Part shown: one piece after another, positions 55,062 through 63,985 of the stretch | How the letters are laid out: each line of letters opens with the position of its first letter | Position numbering within the stretch: the first letter of the stretch is position 1 | DNA from: Flammeovirga pacifica | GTDB lineage: Bacteria > Bacteroidota > Bacteroidia > Cytophagales > Flammeovirgaceae | Reading direction: 5' to 3' | Assembly: GCF_000807855.2 (NCBI RefSeq) | Contig: NZ_JRYR02000001.1 | Coordinates: forward strand, 2,515,898-2,579,897 | DNA: 64,000 bases | The notes under the pieces: model-generated | Database searches by the model: none | Seen by the model: the letters and a program-made list of their open reading frames with translations, nothing else | What the model was told of the DNA's origin: nothing | Position numbers and translations under genes: made by a program

Positions 55062-55479
55062 TTAATTGCTGTTTAACGAAGTTCATTTGAATTTTACACT
55101 CACTGGATGTTGGTTAACCAAAATTAAAAAAAATATTTAAGTGAACTAATGACACTTATCAATATTTTTAATATAATTTAAAATAAGTCTAAAATTTAAC
55201 ATTTGGAGAGCCTTTTTAAGATTTGATTCGTTTTAAATTGTTTATCATTTCATTATAGCATTAAAAAGGAGCTCTAAAATATTAAATTATCTAAATTTAA
55301 ACTGATAATTTATTTCTTATTTTTTTGAAGAGATAGTCAGAACAGATCGGTTTCTATCAATTGGTTATCCAATGATCTTAAAATTCAATAAAATAAATAA
55401 TTCATTCACTATTTTTAAGTTAATTAATAACTACATAAAACCTTATCATAAGGATTTATGCAGCTATTATAATCAGATA
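55062..55479. other. intergenic region before susC
   Basis: 418 bp, AT-rich, no gene. It holds the leader and promoter of susC, the second palindrome-like site at 55361-55372, and a small hairpin CCTTAT-c-ATAAGG (55442-55454) followed by TTTTA on the minus strand, a possible weak terminator of the eda end of the upstream unit. Confidence 0.55.
55110..55126 (-). promoter_or_regulatory. susC promoter -7 box with palindromic operator
   Basis: TAATTTTG (55119-55126, minus strand) is a full TAnnTTTG match. The palindrome TTGGTTAACCAA (55110-55121) overlaps its last three bases and covers the likely start of transcription, a classical repressor position. A -33 element is not evident. A weaker relative, TTGGTTATCCAA, lies at 55361-55372. 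Confidence 0.7.
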
Positions 55480-56151
55480 TTATCCTCTTACTTCAGAAAT
55501 AATATCTAACGATGTTCTAGTTAGGTTTTTTATCCCTTCTAGATCAAAGTTTCCTTTGGTATCTTTCACCATTAATTGAGACCCCATCCCTACACAGTGT
55601 ACTCCTGATTTGATCCACTCTGTAATGTTTTCTCTTTCTGGTTTAACACCTCCTGTTGGCATAATAGAAGACCAAGGGAAAGGCCCTTTAACGGCTTTCA
55701 CAAAATCAGGTCCACCTACCTGCTGACCAGGGAATATTTTTACTACTTCACATCCTAATTCTTCTGCTTGTTGTATCTCTGTTAAAGATCCACATCCAGG
55801 TGACCAAGCTACCTTACGACGATTACAAACTTTAGCCATTTCAGGATTCATGATTGGAGAAACAATAAAGTTAGCTCCTAATTGTAAGTATAAAGCTGTA
55901 GTAGGAGCGTCAATCACAGAACCGATACCTAAGATCATTTCTGGAATTTCTTTTTCTGCCCACTTTACTAGTTCTGCAAAGATCTCGTGTGCAAAATCAC
56001 CACGATTTGTAAATTCAAATACACGAGCTCCACCTTCATAAGTCGCTTTTAATACTGACTTACAAACATCAATGTCTTTGTGATAGAATACAGGAATCAT
56101 CCCTGTATCGTACATTTTTTGTGTAACTTCTATTCTTGTAAAACGTGCCAT
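55480..56151 (-). CDS. eda: KDPG aldolase
   Basis: 223 residues, the usual size. It splits 2-keto-3-deoxy-6-phosphogluconate into pyruvate and glyceraldehyde 3-phosphate. The catalytic Glu is in RVFEFTNRG and the Schiff-base Lys in EVVKIFPG; the phosphate site is in MPTGGVKPE. It is the last gene of the PL6-to-eda series, 63 nt after kdgK, and completes the catabolic route of alginate monomers. Confidence 0.95.
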   Translation of the reverse strand: MARFTRIEVTQKMYDTGMIPVFYHKDIDVCKSVLKATYEGGARVFEFTNRGDFAHEIFAELVKWAEKEIPEMILGIGSVIDAPTTALYLQLGANFIVSPIMNPEMAKVCNRRKVAWSPGCGSLTEIQQAEELGCEVVKIFPGQQVGGPDFVKAVKGPFPWSSIMPTGGVKPERENITEWIKSGVHCVGMGSQLMVKDTKGNFDLEGIKNLTRTSLDIISEVRG

Positions 56152-56214
56152 TTTAGTTCGTTTTTTTATATTATTCCTCTGAAGAAGAATAGATTTTTTT
56201 TATTTAATGAGAGA

Positions 56215-57213
56215 TTATCTATTAATTAATCCATTTTTAGGACCATTCATTAATGCTTCTACCTCCTCCACAGAAACCATATTTTGGTCGCCTGCAATTA
56301 AATGTTTTAAAGTAGATGCTGCAGCTGCAAATTCAACTGCTTCTTGTTTGGTTGGATAATTACGTAATCCATAAATCAATGCAGCCATAAAAGAATCACC
56401 ACCTCCCACTCTATCTACAATATGTGTTATATCATAATTAGCTGAGCGATACACTTTCTCTCCATCATATATTACTCCTTGCCAAGTATTATGAGAAGCA
56501 GAAATACTACCACGAGCAGTGAAAACAACTACTTTGCAGTTAGGATATTTTTTCATCATATCTTCTCCTGCAGATGCGTATAGTTCATCAGAAACGGCTT
56601 CTTCCACAATGTTTACATCAGGATGAATACCAGACATTACATCACAAAAAGCTAAAAGTTCAGGCATCACTTCAGTATGATCTTTTCCCCATTGCCACAA
56701 GTTTTTTCTGAAGTTGTAATCGCCAGAAATAGTTAAACCCATTTCTCTAGCAGCAATTAAAGCTTCTTTTGTGACTGCAGCAGCTGAAGCTGATAAAGCT
56801 GGAGTAATACCTGTCCAGTGAAACCAATCAGCACCATCGAAAGCTTGTTTCCAATCAATCGAACCTTCTTGGATGGTCGCTATTGAAGACCCTGCTCTAT
56901 CATAAATGACTTTACTACTTTTGTATACAGCACCATTTTCAAAGAAAATAATACCAATACGATCTCCACCATAAACTACTTTGGATGTATCAACACCTAA
57001 GCCTCTTAACGTATTGATCACCTTTTCTGCAAGATCATTTTTAGGTACTCTAGTAATGTAAGTTACATTTTCACCAAATTGAGCTAAAGATGCCGCAACG
57101 TTTGATTCTGCACCAGCAAACCTAAGGTCTAAACTATTAGATTGTTTTAAACGCAAATCTCCTTGAGCTGCCAAGTTTAATAGCACCTCACCAAATGTTA
57201 CTATCTTTTTCAT
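56215..57213 (-). CDS. kdgK: 2-keto-3-deoxygluconate kinase
   Basis: 332 residues, PfkB/ribokinase family. The N-terminal TFGEVLLNLAAQGDLRLKQSNSLDLRFAGAESNVAASLAQFG and the C-terminal catalytic DRVGGGDSFMAALIYGL with the base Asp are present. It phosphorylates KDG to KDPG. The start codon immediately follows the stop of the PL7 gene, so translation is coupled. Confidence 0.94.
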   Translation of the reverse strand: MKKIVTFGEVLLNLAAQGDLRLKQSNSLDLRFAGAESNVAASLAQFGENVTYITRVPKNDLAEKVINTLRGLGVDTSKVVYGGDRIGIIFFENGAVYKSSKVIYDRAGSSIATIQEGSIDWKQAFDGADWFHWTGITPALSASAAAVTKEALIAAREMGLTISGDYNFRKNLWQWGKDHTEVMPELLAFCDVMSGIHPDVNIVEEAVSDELYASAGEDMMKKYPNCKVVVFTARGSISASHNTWQGVIYDGEKVYRSANYDITHIVDRVGGGDSFMAALIYGLRNYPTKQEAVEFAAAASTLKHLIAGDQNMVSVEEVEALMNGPKNGLINR

Positions 57214-58815
57214 CTATTTTTTTGGTGTATAAGTGGTTTTTAAAATGATTGATTTTACAGCAACCTCGCCATATGAACTATTAGGTTCATCACGAGCACC
57301 TTTCTTAATCTGACTTTGGAATTTTGAAGCCTGTGTATAACAACCTACTTTGAAGTAACCTGTAGCATCCATAGATTTCCAAGTCTTTTTATATTCTTTA
57401 TTTTGATCAAGGTTAACGATTGTACAAGTGATATATCCCTTATCAACTGCCACTGTGATCTTTAAACGCTCTCCCATCTTGTAAGGAAGTGCATTATCGT
57501 AATCTTTATTATGTTCGTTCCAAACTATATATACCCCTTTTCTTGTATGGTATTGTACTCTTAATGGCTCATCATCTGGACCATGAATTTGAGTCATACA
57601 TACTTCTGGTTTTTCTGTAGGAACGTGAGTTACTCTTAATTCTGTTTCTAAGTATTGTGCCTCATTCATAGACCAATACAAATTACCGTTTCCTGAACGT
57701 TGTCTTAGTTCTGTACGAGGATATTTCGAACCCTTTGTTGTTGCTCCTGCTGCATGTGCTCTAAAGAAAACCTCACCATCTTTTGCATAAAAGTATGGAC
57801 GATATTCGAAACCAATCATACCATTATCAGAAATCTCTAACGGATTCTTTACACGTTGATCAACATCGTAAACCTTTTTGTTATCTCTACCTTGTGCATC
57901 AATAGGTAAAGTCACTTTCCAATCTGTTAACGATGGAATAATATCAGAAGGGAATTGATGGTTCTCGTCAATTTCTTGATTTAAGATTGTAATTTTAAAA
58001 TCATCAAAACGTACTTGTTTTCCAGCATATCTACCACCAATAGTCACAAATTTACCTTTAGCAGGTGCTTCAAATTCTAAACTTACCACTTGAAACTCTT
58101 TAGTATCAAAATCTTGAACTACTTCATTTCCTTTTACTCTTGCAAAGATTTGTCCTTTACCCTTTACCGCAACATCAAGTTGATATTCTTGACTTGGATA
58201 AATTCTTACCATTTGTCTTAATTCAGCTTTATTGTCCATTTTAGCAGATTTCACTCCACTATTACAAACATCTGATGAAGACACTTTACCTGTCATTTCC
58301 CAGTTGTTTAGTTTACTTTCAAAACCACCGTTGACAACTAAAATAGGGTTTAATGTTTCTTTTTCTGCCGAAGCAGCTTTTACTTGCTTTAATACTACAT
58401 CATCAATTCTTGATTGTCCTTCTTTGTATTTGACACCAATGATAATGTTTTTTGCTTTACCGCTATTAAAAGCGATTTCATAAGTAGAGTATTTCTTATT
58501 ATCTGTATTTATCTCTTGTTTTTTTCCTTTTACAGAGACAAATGCAGTAGCCTTTCCTTTTACAGCTAACGTTAATATATAATCCGTTTTAGGCTGTACT
58601 CTGATAAATTGAGATACTTCCGCCCCTTTTTCTGCTAGTTTTGCCGAACCGTTACCAGTATTGGCTTCCTGAGACTTTTGAACTTTCCCTCTAACTTCCC
58701 AGTTTTTTAAACCGTCTTCAAATCCGTTATTAACGATAACAACCGGTTGTTGAGCATAAGCAAAATTAAATTGCCAAATAAGTAGTAGTAATAATAACTT
58801 GAATATATTTTTCAT
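57214..58815 (-). CDS. PL7 alginate lyase with two N-terminal binding domains
   Basis: 533 residues from the ATG at 58815 (MKNIFKLLLLLLIWQFNFAYAQ), which gives a proper signal peptide; five extra residues are possible upstream. Two tandem CBM4/9-like domains (about 25-145 and 155-275; each with NNGFE/NGGFE, LKNWEVRGKV/LNNWEMTGKV and a terminal IDDVVL or FDDFKI) precede the PL7 domain (about 295-533). Its PL7 motifs are PRTELRQR, TQIHGPD and YFKVGCYTQ. There is no lipidation Cys, so it is probably periplasmic or released. The same binding unit occurs once in the lipoprotein PL7. Confidence 0.93.
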   Translation of the reverse strand: MKNIFKLLLLLLIWQFNFAYAQQPVVIVNNGFEDGLKNWEVRGKVQKSQEANTGNGSAKLAEKGAEVSQFIRVQPKTDYILTLAVKGKATAFVSVKGKKQEINTDNKKYSTYEIAFNSGKAKNIIIGVKYKEGQSRIDDVVLKQVKAASAEKETLNPILVVNGGFESKLNNWEMTGKVSSSDVCNSGVKSAKMDNKAELRQMVRIYPSQEYQLDVAVKGKGQIFARVKGNEVVQDFDTKEFQVVSLEFEAPAKGKFVTIGGRYAGKQVRFDDFKITILNQEIDENHQFPSDIIPSLTDWKVTLPIDAQGRDNKKVYDVDQRVKNPLEISDNGMIGFEYRPYFYAKDGEVFFRAHAAGATTKGSKYPRTELRQRSGNGNLYWSMNEAQYLETELRVTHVPTEKPEVCMTQIHGPDDEPLRVQYHTRKGVYIVWNEHNKDYDNALPYKMGERLKITVAVDKGYITCTIVNLDQNKEYKKTWKSMDATGYFKVGCYTQASKFQSQIKKGARDEPNSSYGEVAVKSIILKTTYTPKK

Positions 58816-58899
58816 TTCGTTGTTGTTCATTAGGCCTATTTAATGGGAAAATACTCCGCTACCTAAACAGTAGCGGAATATAATAAATCTCTATATCCA

Positions 58900-59664
58900 T
58901 TAAGAGAACGCTAATCCTCCGTTGATATCAATGTTGTTTCCAGAAAGGAATGAAGAACTATCCGAAGCTAAGTAAACTACTAAGTCAGCTACTTCTTCTG
59001 CACGACCTTCACGTTTTAATGCTGTTGCATTTGCTACGTTAACACGTGCTTGATCAGGTGTGTGATCGTCATGGAATTTAGTAGCAATCATACCTGGGCA
59101 AAGTGCGTTAACACGAACACCAATTGGACCCAATTCTTTTGCCATACCACGAGTAAAGCCCATTACAGCCGCTTTAGAAGCACCATAAAGAGTTGCACCA
59201 GGACCAGCACCGTCACGACCTGCTTGAGAGGCAAAGTTAATGATTGAACCACCTTCACCTAAATGAGGACGAACCGCTTTAGTCATAGACCAAACAGTTT
59301 TAAAGTTCAAGTCCATTAATAAATTATACCAGTTCTCGTCTTGCTCTTCGATTTTCTTACGACCTACAATACCACCAGCAACGTTTACTAAGATATCGAT
59401 ACGCTCACCGAATACTTCTACTGCTTTTGCGATAACGTTTTCAACGTCTTCAGTTTTCATCAAATCGCCAGGAACAGTGATCACCTCTGCACCAAATTCA
59501 GCTGCTAAACGAACTGTTTCTGCTGCATTCTCTTCTGCATTTTCTTCTGCTGCATAATAGTTAGCAACTACTTTTGCACCTGCTTTAGCCATAGCTAGAG
59601 TAATCTCACGTCCGATGTCACGTACACCACCAGTAATGATGGCAACTTTTCCTGATAAATTCAT
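58900..59664 (-). CDS. SDR oxidoreductase, likely DEH reductase
   Basis: 254 residues, classical short-chain dehydrogenase. NAD(P) motif TGGVRDIG, structural NVAGG, and the Ser-Tyr-Lys triad in INFASQ and YGASK. In alginate loci an SDR converts 4-deoxy-L-erythro-5-hexoseulose uronate (DEH) to KDG; the position between the MFS carrier and PL7-kdgK-eda fits this. Cofactor preference is unclear: the Asp/Arg in VRD near the motif does not settle it. Confidence 0.88.
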   Translation of the reverse strand: MNLSGKVAIITGGVRDIGREITLAMAKAGAKVVANYYAAEENAEENAAETVRLAAEFGAEVITVPGDLMKTEDVENVIAKAVEVFGERIDILVNVAGGIVGRKKIEEQDENWYNLLMDLNFKTVWSMTKAVRPHLGEGGSIINFASQAGRDGAGPGATLYGASKAAVMGFTRGMAKELGPIGVRVNALCPGMIATKFHDDHTPDQARVNVANATALKREGRAEEVADLVVYLASDSSSFLSGNNIDINGGLAFS

Positions 59665-59737
59665 AATTAAACTAATTTTATTTAGATGTATTTTTTTTAA
59701 AATGATAGCACTTATTTAAAGTGTATTTATATAGAGT

Positions 59738-59772
59738 TGGCATATCAAATTATGAGGACACTTGATATGCCA
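59738..59772. other. intercistronic hairpin, MFS-SDR
   Basis: A perfect 11-bp stem TGGCATATCAA/TTGATATGCCA with a 13-nt loop directly after the MFS stop. The T-run lies only on the plus side, so it would not terminate the minus-strand operon; an RNA stabiliser or processing site is more likely. Confidence 0.6.
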
Positions 59773-59784
59773 TCTTTTTTATTT

Positions 59785-61110
59785 TTATTCGTCTTCTTCA
59801 ACAGGCTTGATTTCTCTAGCCAAGAAGAATATTGCGATAACGCTCAATGGAACAAACACTGCAATCATACCAAATACAAGATTGTAGTTAGTAATTTGCG
59901 ATACGACGAAATTCATTAATACTACTGATAAAACACCAACAGTACCACCAAACCCTGCCAACGTACCTACATTTTTACCAGAGAAGAAATCTGATGGTAA
60001 AGTTTGTACGTTACCAATAGAGAATTGGAAACCGAACAACACTACAGCTACGATATATACAAACCAATCTGGGTTTTGCGATAAATCGATACTTAATACT
60101 GAAATCAAACCTGATAACATCAATACAGAACCAATAACGATTGTTTGTTTACGTGCTCTGTCTGTAGTATGACCTTTTTTGATTAACAATCCTGAGTAGT
60201 AACCTCCTGTTACAGAACCTAATGCTGCACCTACATATGGAATCCAAGCAAATGCACCAATTTCTTTTACGTCAAACCCGTAAACATCTGCTAAGTAGAT
60301 AGGCATCCAACCTACAAATAACCACCAGATGGGTTCTAAAAAGAAACGAGATACTAATACTGACCAAGCCTGTCTATACGATAAGATTTTCTTTAATGGT
60401 AATGCTACTGCATTTTCATCGTTATCAGCTTTAGATTGACCCGATTTAATATAGTGACATTCTTCTTCAGTCATCCAAGGATGCTTTGTTGGCTCTCCTT
60501 TGTTAATAATTAACCAAGGAATAATCCAGAATAACCCTAAAGAACCAATGATCATAAATGTTGTTTGCCATCCGAAAGCCACAAATAATGTTGCAATAAA
60601 CGGAGGTGCGACTACCGATCCTAATGAAGCTCCTGCATTAAATAAACCTTGAGCGAAAGCTCTTTCTTTAATCGGGAACCACTCTGCATTACTTTTTGCT
60701 GCTCCAGGCCAGTTACCTGCCTCACCAAATCCTAATGTTGATCGGAAAAATCCAAGAGAAAAAATACCTCTTGCAAATGTGTGACAGAAAGAAGAGATAG
60801 ACCAGATACCAATCGATATTACATATCCAAAACGAGTACCTACTTTATCAAAAATTCTTCCTGAAAAAGACTGTCCCAATGCATAAAATATCATGAAGAT
60901 ATTTAGGATTAAACCATAATCGGTCTTATCTAAACCTAAAGTCTCTCCGATACCACCTTTACCAGGGAACATCATGGATAACGCCGATCTATCAATGTAA
61001 TTGATGATAGTTGCAATAGCGATAAGTCCAATGATAGCCCAACGCAGGTTCTTACCGAATGGCTTAATGCCTCCTTTAGACGTCTTTTTTGATTCTACTG
61101 TTGTAGCCAT
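59785..61110 (-). CDS. MFS transporter of the hexuronate/ACS type
   Basis: 441 residues with twelve membrane helices. The first loop has the ACS-family IIGLIAIATIINYIDRSALS signature, followed by GRIFDKVGTRFG and RSTLGFGEAGNWPGAAKSNAEWFP, as in ExuT-type hexuronate:H+ symporters. It would carry unsaturated uronate monomers or DEH over the inner membrane. It lies 26 nt after kdgF. Confidence 0.92.
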   Translation of the reverse strand: MATTVESKKTSKGGIKPFGKNLRWAIIGLIAIATIINYIDRSALSMMFPGKGGIGETLGLDKTDYGLILNIFMIFYALGQSFSGRIFDKVGTRFGYVISIGIWSISSFCHTFARGIFSLGFFRSTLGFGEAGNWPGAAKSNAEWFPIKERAFAQGLFNAGASLGSVVAPPFIATLFVAFGWQTTFMIIGSLGLFWIIPWLIINKGEPTKHPWMTEEECHYIKSGQSKADNDENAVALPLKKILSYRQAWSVLVSRFFLEPIWWLFVGWMPIYLADVYGFDVKEIGAFAWIPYVGAALGSVTGGYYSGLLIKKGHTTDRARKQTIVIGSVLMLSGLISVLSIDLSQNPDWFVYIVAVVLFGFQFSIGNVQTLPSDFFSGKNVGTLAGFGGTVGVLSVVLMNFVVSQITNYNLVFGMIAVFVPLSVIAIFFLAREIKPVEEDE

Positions 61111-61136
61111 TGTTTAAATTATTTGATAAGTAAAAA

Positions 61137-61517
61137 CTAATCTTTTTTACCCGTAAGGTAAGCCGGTTTAGAACCGTCTAAGAAGTCCATACGAGCAGGA
61201 CCGAAAGTATCGATCAACATACCGTCTTCTAAACATTCTGCTTCATGCTCCACATCAGGCTCACAATAGAAAGCATCACCTTTATTGATGGTTTTCCATT
61301 CTTCACCAATTCTCATTCTAAAAGAACCTTCTACAACATAAGTTACTTGAGAATGGAAGTGTGAGTGAGGAGTACCTACTGCACCTTTATCAAATTTTAC
61401 TTTTACTGCCATCAATTGATTGTCATAACCAATAATTTGGCGAGAAATACCGTTTCCTAATTCTTCCCATTCATTTTCTGAAGATACGAAGAATGGCTTA
61501 GATTGAATCTTTTCCAT
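61137..61517 (-). CDS. kdgF: KdgF-like cupin, uronate linearisation
   Basis: 126 residues, single cupin. Metal ligands are in GTPHSHFHSQVTYVVEGSF and in DVEHEAECLEDG. KdgF speeds opening of the unsaturated uronate ring to the linear keto form used by the reductase. It lies between PL6 and the MFS carrier, a usual order in alginate loci. Confidence 0.9.
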   Translation of the reverse strand: MEKIQSKPFFVSSENEWEELGNGISRQIIGYDNQLMAVKVKFDKGAVGTPHSHFHSQVTYVVEGSFRMRIGEEWKTINKGDAFYCEPDVEHEAECLEDGMLIDTFGPARMDFLDGSKPAYLTGKKD

Positions 61518-61571
61518 TTTATACTAAAAATTTAAAAATTTGTTAATCTTATTGATTTCTGGCTAAGGTCA

Positions 61572-61609
61572 GAGAAACATTCAGCACATCCAGAAAGCTG
61601 AATGTTCTC
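61572..61609. other. intercistronic hairpin, PL6-kdgF
   Basis: A 10-bp stem AACATTCAGC/GCTGAATGTT, extended by a GAG/CTC pair beyond a bulge, with an 11-nt loop. No T-run follows on the minus strand. As with the MFS-SDR hairpin it may set relative mRNA stability. Confidence 0.55.
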
Positions 61610-61620
61610 CAACTTAATAT

Positions 61621-63903
61621 CTATTTAGAGGGCTGAAAACCTTTATTCATTTCACGTTTCATGTTGTAAGCCTTAGTTTCGTCTAAGTGTTCTTCAACCG
61701 TTGTGATATGATCTCCTACTCTAGGGTAGTAAGATTCAATTCTACCAGAACCAATACTTAGGATATTATCAATTGTAGATACTGCCCAGTTCGGATCTTC
61801 GAAACGAATGGTTCTACCAGATGTACCTGCATTGTAGAAAAATAAATTATCTACTTCTAAGCTTTGTACACCCCATAGCAATACTACGCTACCTAATTCT
61901 TTATTTCCTGATTCAACAAAATCACAGTCTTTAATAACCACGTGAGGACCTGTTGTCGACTCGTCGTTTCCTAAACGTGTAATTTCCATTGCTCCAGTCA
62001 TTACTTGTTTGAATTTACAATTCTCAATAATCACTTCTTCTGCACTGTATCTACCCAACTGCTCTGTTTGACCATTAATGTTTAATGCTACACCTGAGAT
62101 ATTGTAGAATTCAGAATTTTTGATTTCAATCTTATCAGCAAAAGTACTTGTATATGCACGGAATGCTGAATAGTCTGCCGCATCAAAATGATGGAAAGCA
62201 CAATCATCAATTGTTAAAGAATAGTGTTGAATCATCGGTGATTTTGAAGTAGAAATACCTGCTTTAGAAATACCTACTTTTGATCTACCCTTAAAATCAA
62301 TTCCCTTTAAATTTAAACTCCCACCATTTTCAATAGTAAAGAAAGAAACTTGTTTTTGATTCTTTTCAAAAGAAAACTTCGTTCTCTCTTTACCGTTACA
62401 CACAATTGAAATATTTTTTGTTAGATGAATACCTTTAGTGAAATTGATAGTTTCAGAAATGATCTCGATGGTTGCACCATTTTCTGCTTTTTCAATTCCT
62501 TTTACTAATTCATCAAAGCTCGATACTTTAATTTTTTGATCAGAAGCAGCTAAAGTTGTCGCTATTGGTGTATACCATTCAGGTCCACACTCACTTTCTA
62601 TCACTGGCTTTTTAGGTTGAAATGATTTGCTTTCATATAAACCTTCTGCATTTAAAGTATATTCTTCTTTTAATGGTTTCATACCCGCTTTATATTTTAA
62701 AGCAGAACCATCATTTTTATATTTATTCCCCTTGATTGTAAATCCTGAAATATCATCCAATACAGTAAATATCTCAGAAGATTTAGGGTTATAGAAAACA
62801 TTGTTTTTAATCGAAATATGATCAGGAATTTGTGTACGTTCTCTATCAGATCCTACACATAGTTCTAAATGTGGAGTGTTAAAGAAGTGATTCCCTTCAA
62901 CAGTTACATCATGCGCTCTAATGTAACGGTTAGGCAATGAATTAGGTACACCATTCATAATTGGTAAAGGACCAAAGAAACGTTTACCACCTAAATCTTG
63001 GAAATAGTTGTTTCTCACTATGTGCCCTCCATTAATTACTCTCACACCACCTGCATTAGCTAAGTTATGGCCAAAGAAATAATTATTCTCCACCACGTTT
63101 CTATCACCATGTCTTAAGGCTAAAACTCCTTCAGAAGCCTCAAAAATATTTCCTCTAATTGTGTTGTCTGAAGATTTAATAGATACAATTTCTACTTCAC
63201 CAGAAACATGATCAAAATAATTATTCTCTATTAAAGTTTCTGAGGATTCTTCACAGTAGGTAGAAACACCTACACGAACTGTTTCACCACCATTTGAGCC
63301 TAATTTAGGTCTTCTTCCAAAGTGATTATGGTGAATATGATGGTGGTTATGACGTGATTCTAAGTTATTTAACTTCACTGCCATTAACACACCTGCATTT
63401 AATTTACCTCCAAAGTAACAATGGTCAATTTCATTATTCTGTCCGTATAATTCTACCCATGATGTTTTTTCAAAACGATCGGCAGGATTATAATGATCCA
63501 TTACTACATTAGTTAAACGAGAATTTTTAGCAACTAAATCGCCGATTTTAAAACGAACAGCCACTCTACCTTTTGCATAACCGTCTTTAAAAATGAAACC
63601 ATCTACTACTAAATGATTACCTCCAATTTCTAAAGATGAGTTACCTGTAAGAAAAGTCTCTCCTCTTTTTTCTGCTTTGAGTACAATTGGCTTTGCCTCT
63701 GTACCTTCTCCTTTAAATTTAATCTTAACATCTTTCCATGTTTGTGCAGCCATTACGATTGTATCGCCTGGTTGTGCATTAGAAATACGTTCTTCTAACT
63801 CTTTAACTGTTGTCACTTTGTCTACATTAAAAGACTTAAAGGACATGATCAAGACAGTTGTTAGTAAAGCTACAGTAAACAGATGAATAGTAAAATTCTT
63901 CAT
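61621..63903 (-). CDS. PL6 family alginate lyase
   Basis: 760 residues. An N-terminal membrane or signal segment is followed by a right-handed parallel beta-helix of the PL6 type (about 35-420): IVLKAEKRGETFLTGNSSLEIGG, the catalytic Lys in EVEIVSIKS and Arg in GVLALRHGDRNVVENN. A second beta-helix domain (about 455-735) follows, as in two-domain PL6 enzymes. It cleaves alginate, often poly-G or MG blocks, and some members are exolytic. It is the first gene of the PL6-kdgF-MFS-SDR-PL7-kdgK-eda series. Confidence 0.93.
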   Translation of the reverse strand: MKNFTIHLFTVALLTTVLIMSFKSFNVDKVTTVKELEERISNAQPGDTIVMAAQTWKDVKIKFKGEGTEAKPIVLKAEKRGETFLTGNSSLEIGGNHLVVDGFIFKDGYAKGRVAVRFKIGDLVAKNSRLTNVVMDHYNPADRFEKTSWVELYGQNNEIDHCYFGGKLNAGVLMAVKLNNLESRHNHHHIHHNHFGRRPKLGSNGGETVRVGVSTYCEESSETLIENNYFDHVSGEVEIVSIKSSDNTIRGNIFEASEGVLALRHGDRNVVENNYFFGHNLANAGGVRVINGGHIVRNNYFQDLGGKRFFGPLPIMNGVPNSLPNRYIRAHDVTVEGNHFFNTPHLELCVGSDRERTQIPDHISIKNNVFYNPKSSEIFTVLDDISGFTIKGNKYKNDGSALKYKAGMKPLKEEYTLNAEGLYESKSFQPKKPVIESECGPEWYTPIATTLAASDQKIKVSSFDELVKGIEKAENGATIEIISETINFTKGIHLTKNISIVCNGKERTKFSFEKNQKQVSFFTIENGGSLNLKGIDFKGRSKVGISKAGISTSKSPMIQHYSLTIDDCAFHHFDAADYSAFRAYTSTFADKIEIKNSEFYNISGVALNINGQTEQLGRYSAEEVIIENCKFKQVMTGAMEITRLGNDESTTGPHVVIKDCDFVESGNKELGSVVLLWGVQSLEVDNLFFYNAGTSGRTIRFEDPNWAVSTIDNILSIGSGRIESYYPRVGDHITTVEEHLDETKAYNMKREMNKGFQPSK

Positions 63904-63985
63904 TTCAATTTATCTTTTTTCAATTTATCTTAAATGATCCCCTAGAGAATCATCTTTATTTATTTGCTCGTTACCTTATTGGTGA

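Noticed and set aside
55361-55372. TTGGTTATCCAA as a third alginate operator
   Set aside because: It breaks the ACCA half site and is not next to a -7 box, so it is at best a weak auxiliary site.
59738-59772. Rho-independent terminator between MFS and SDR genes
   Set aside because: The T-run is on the plus-strand side only, and both neighbours are transcribed on the minus strand.
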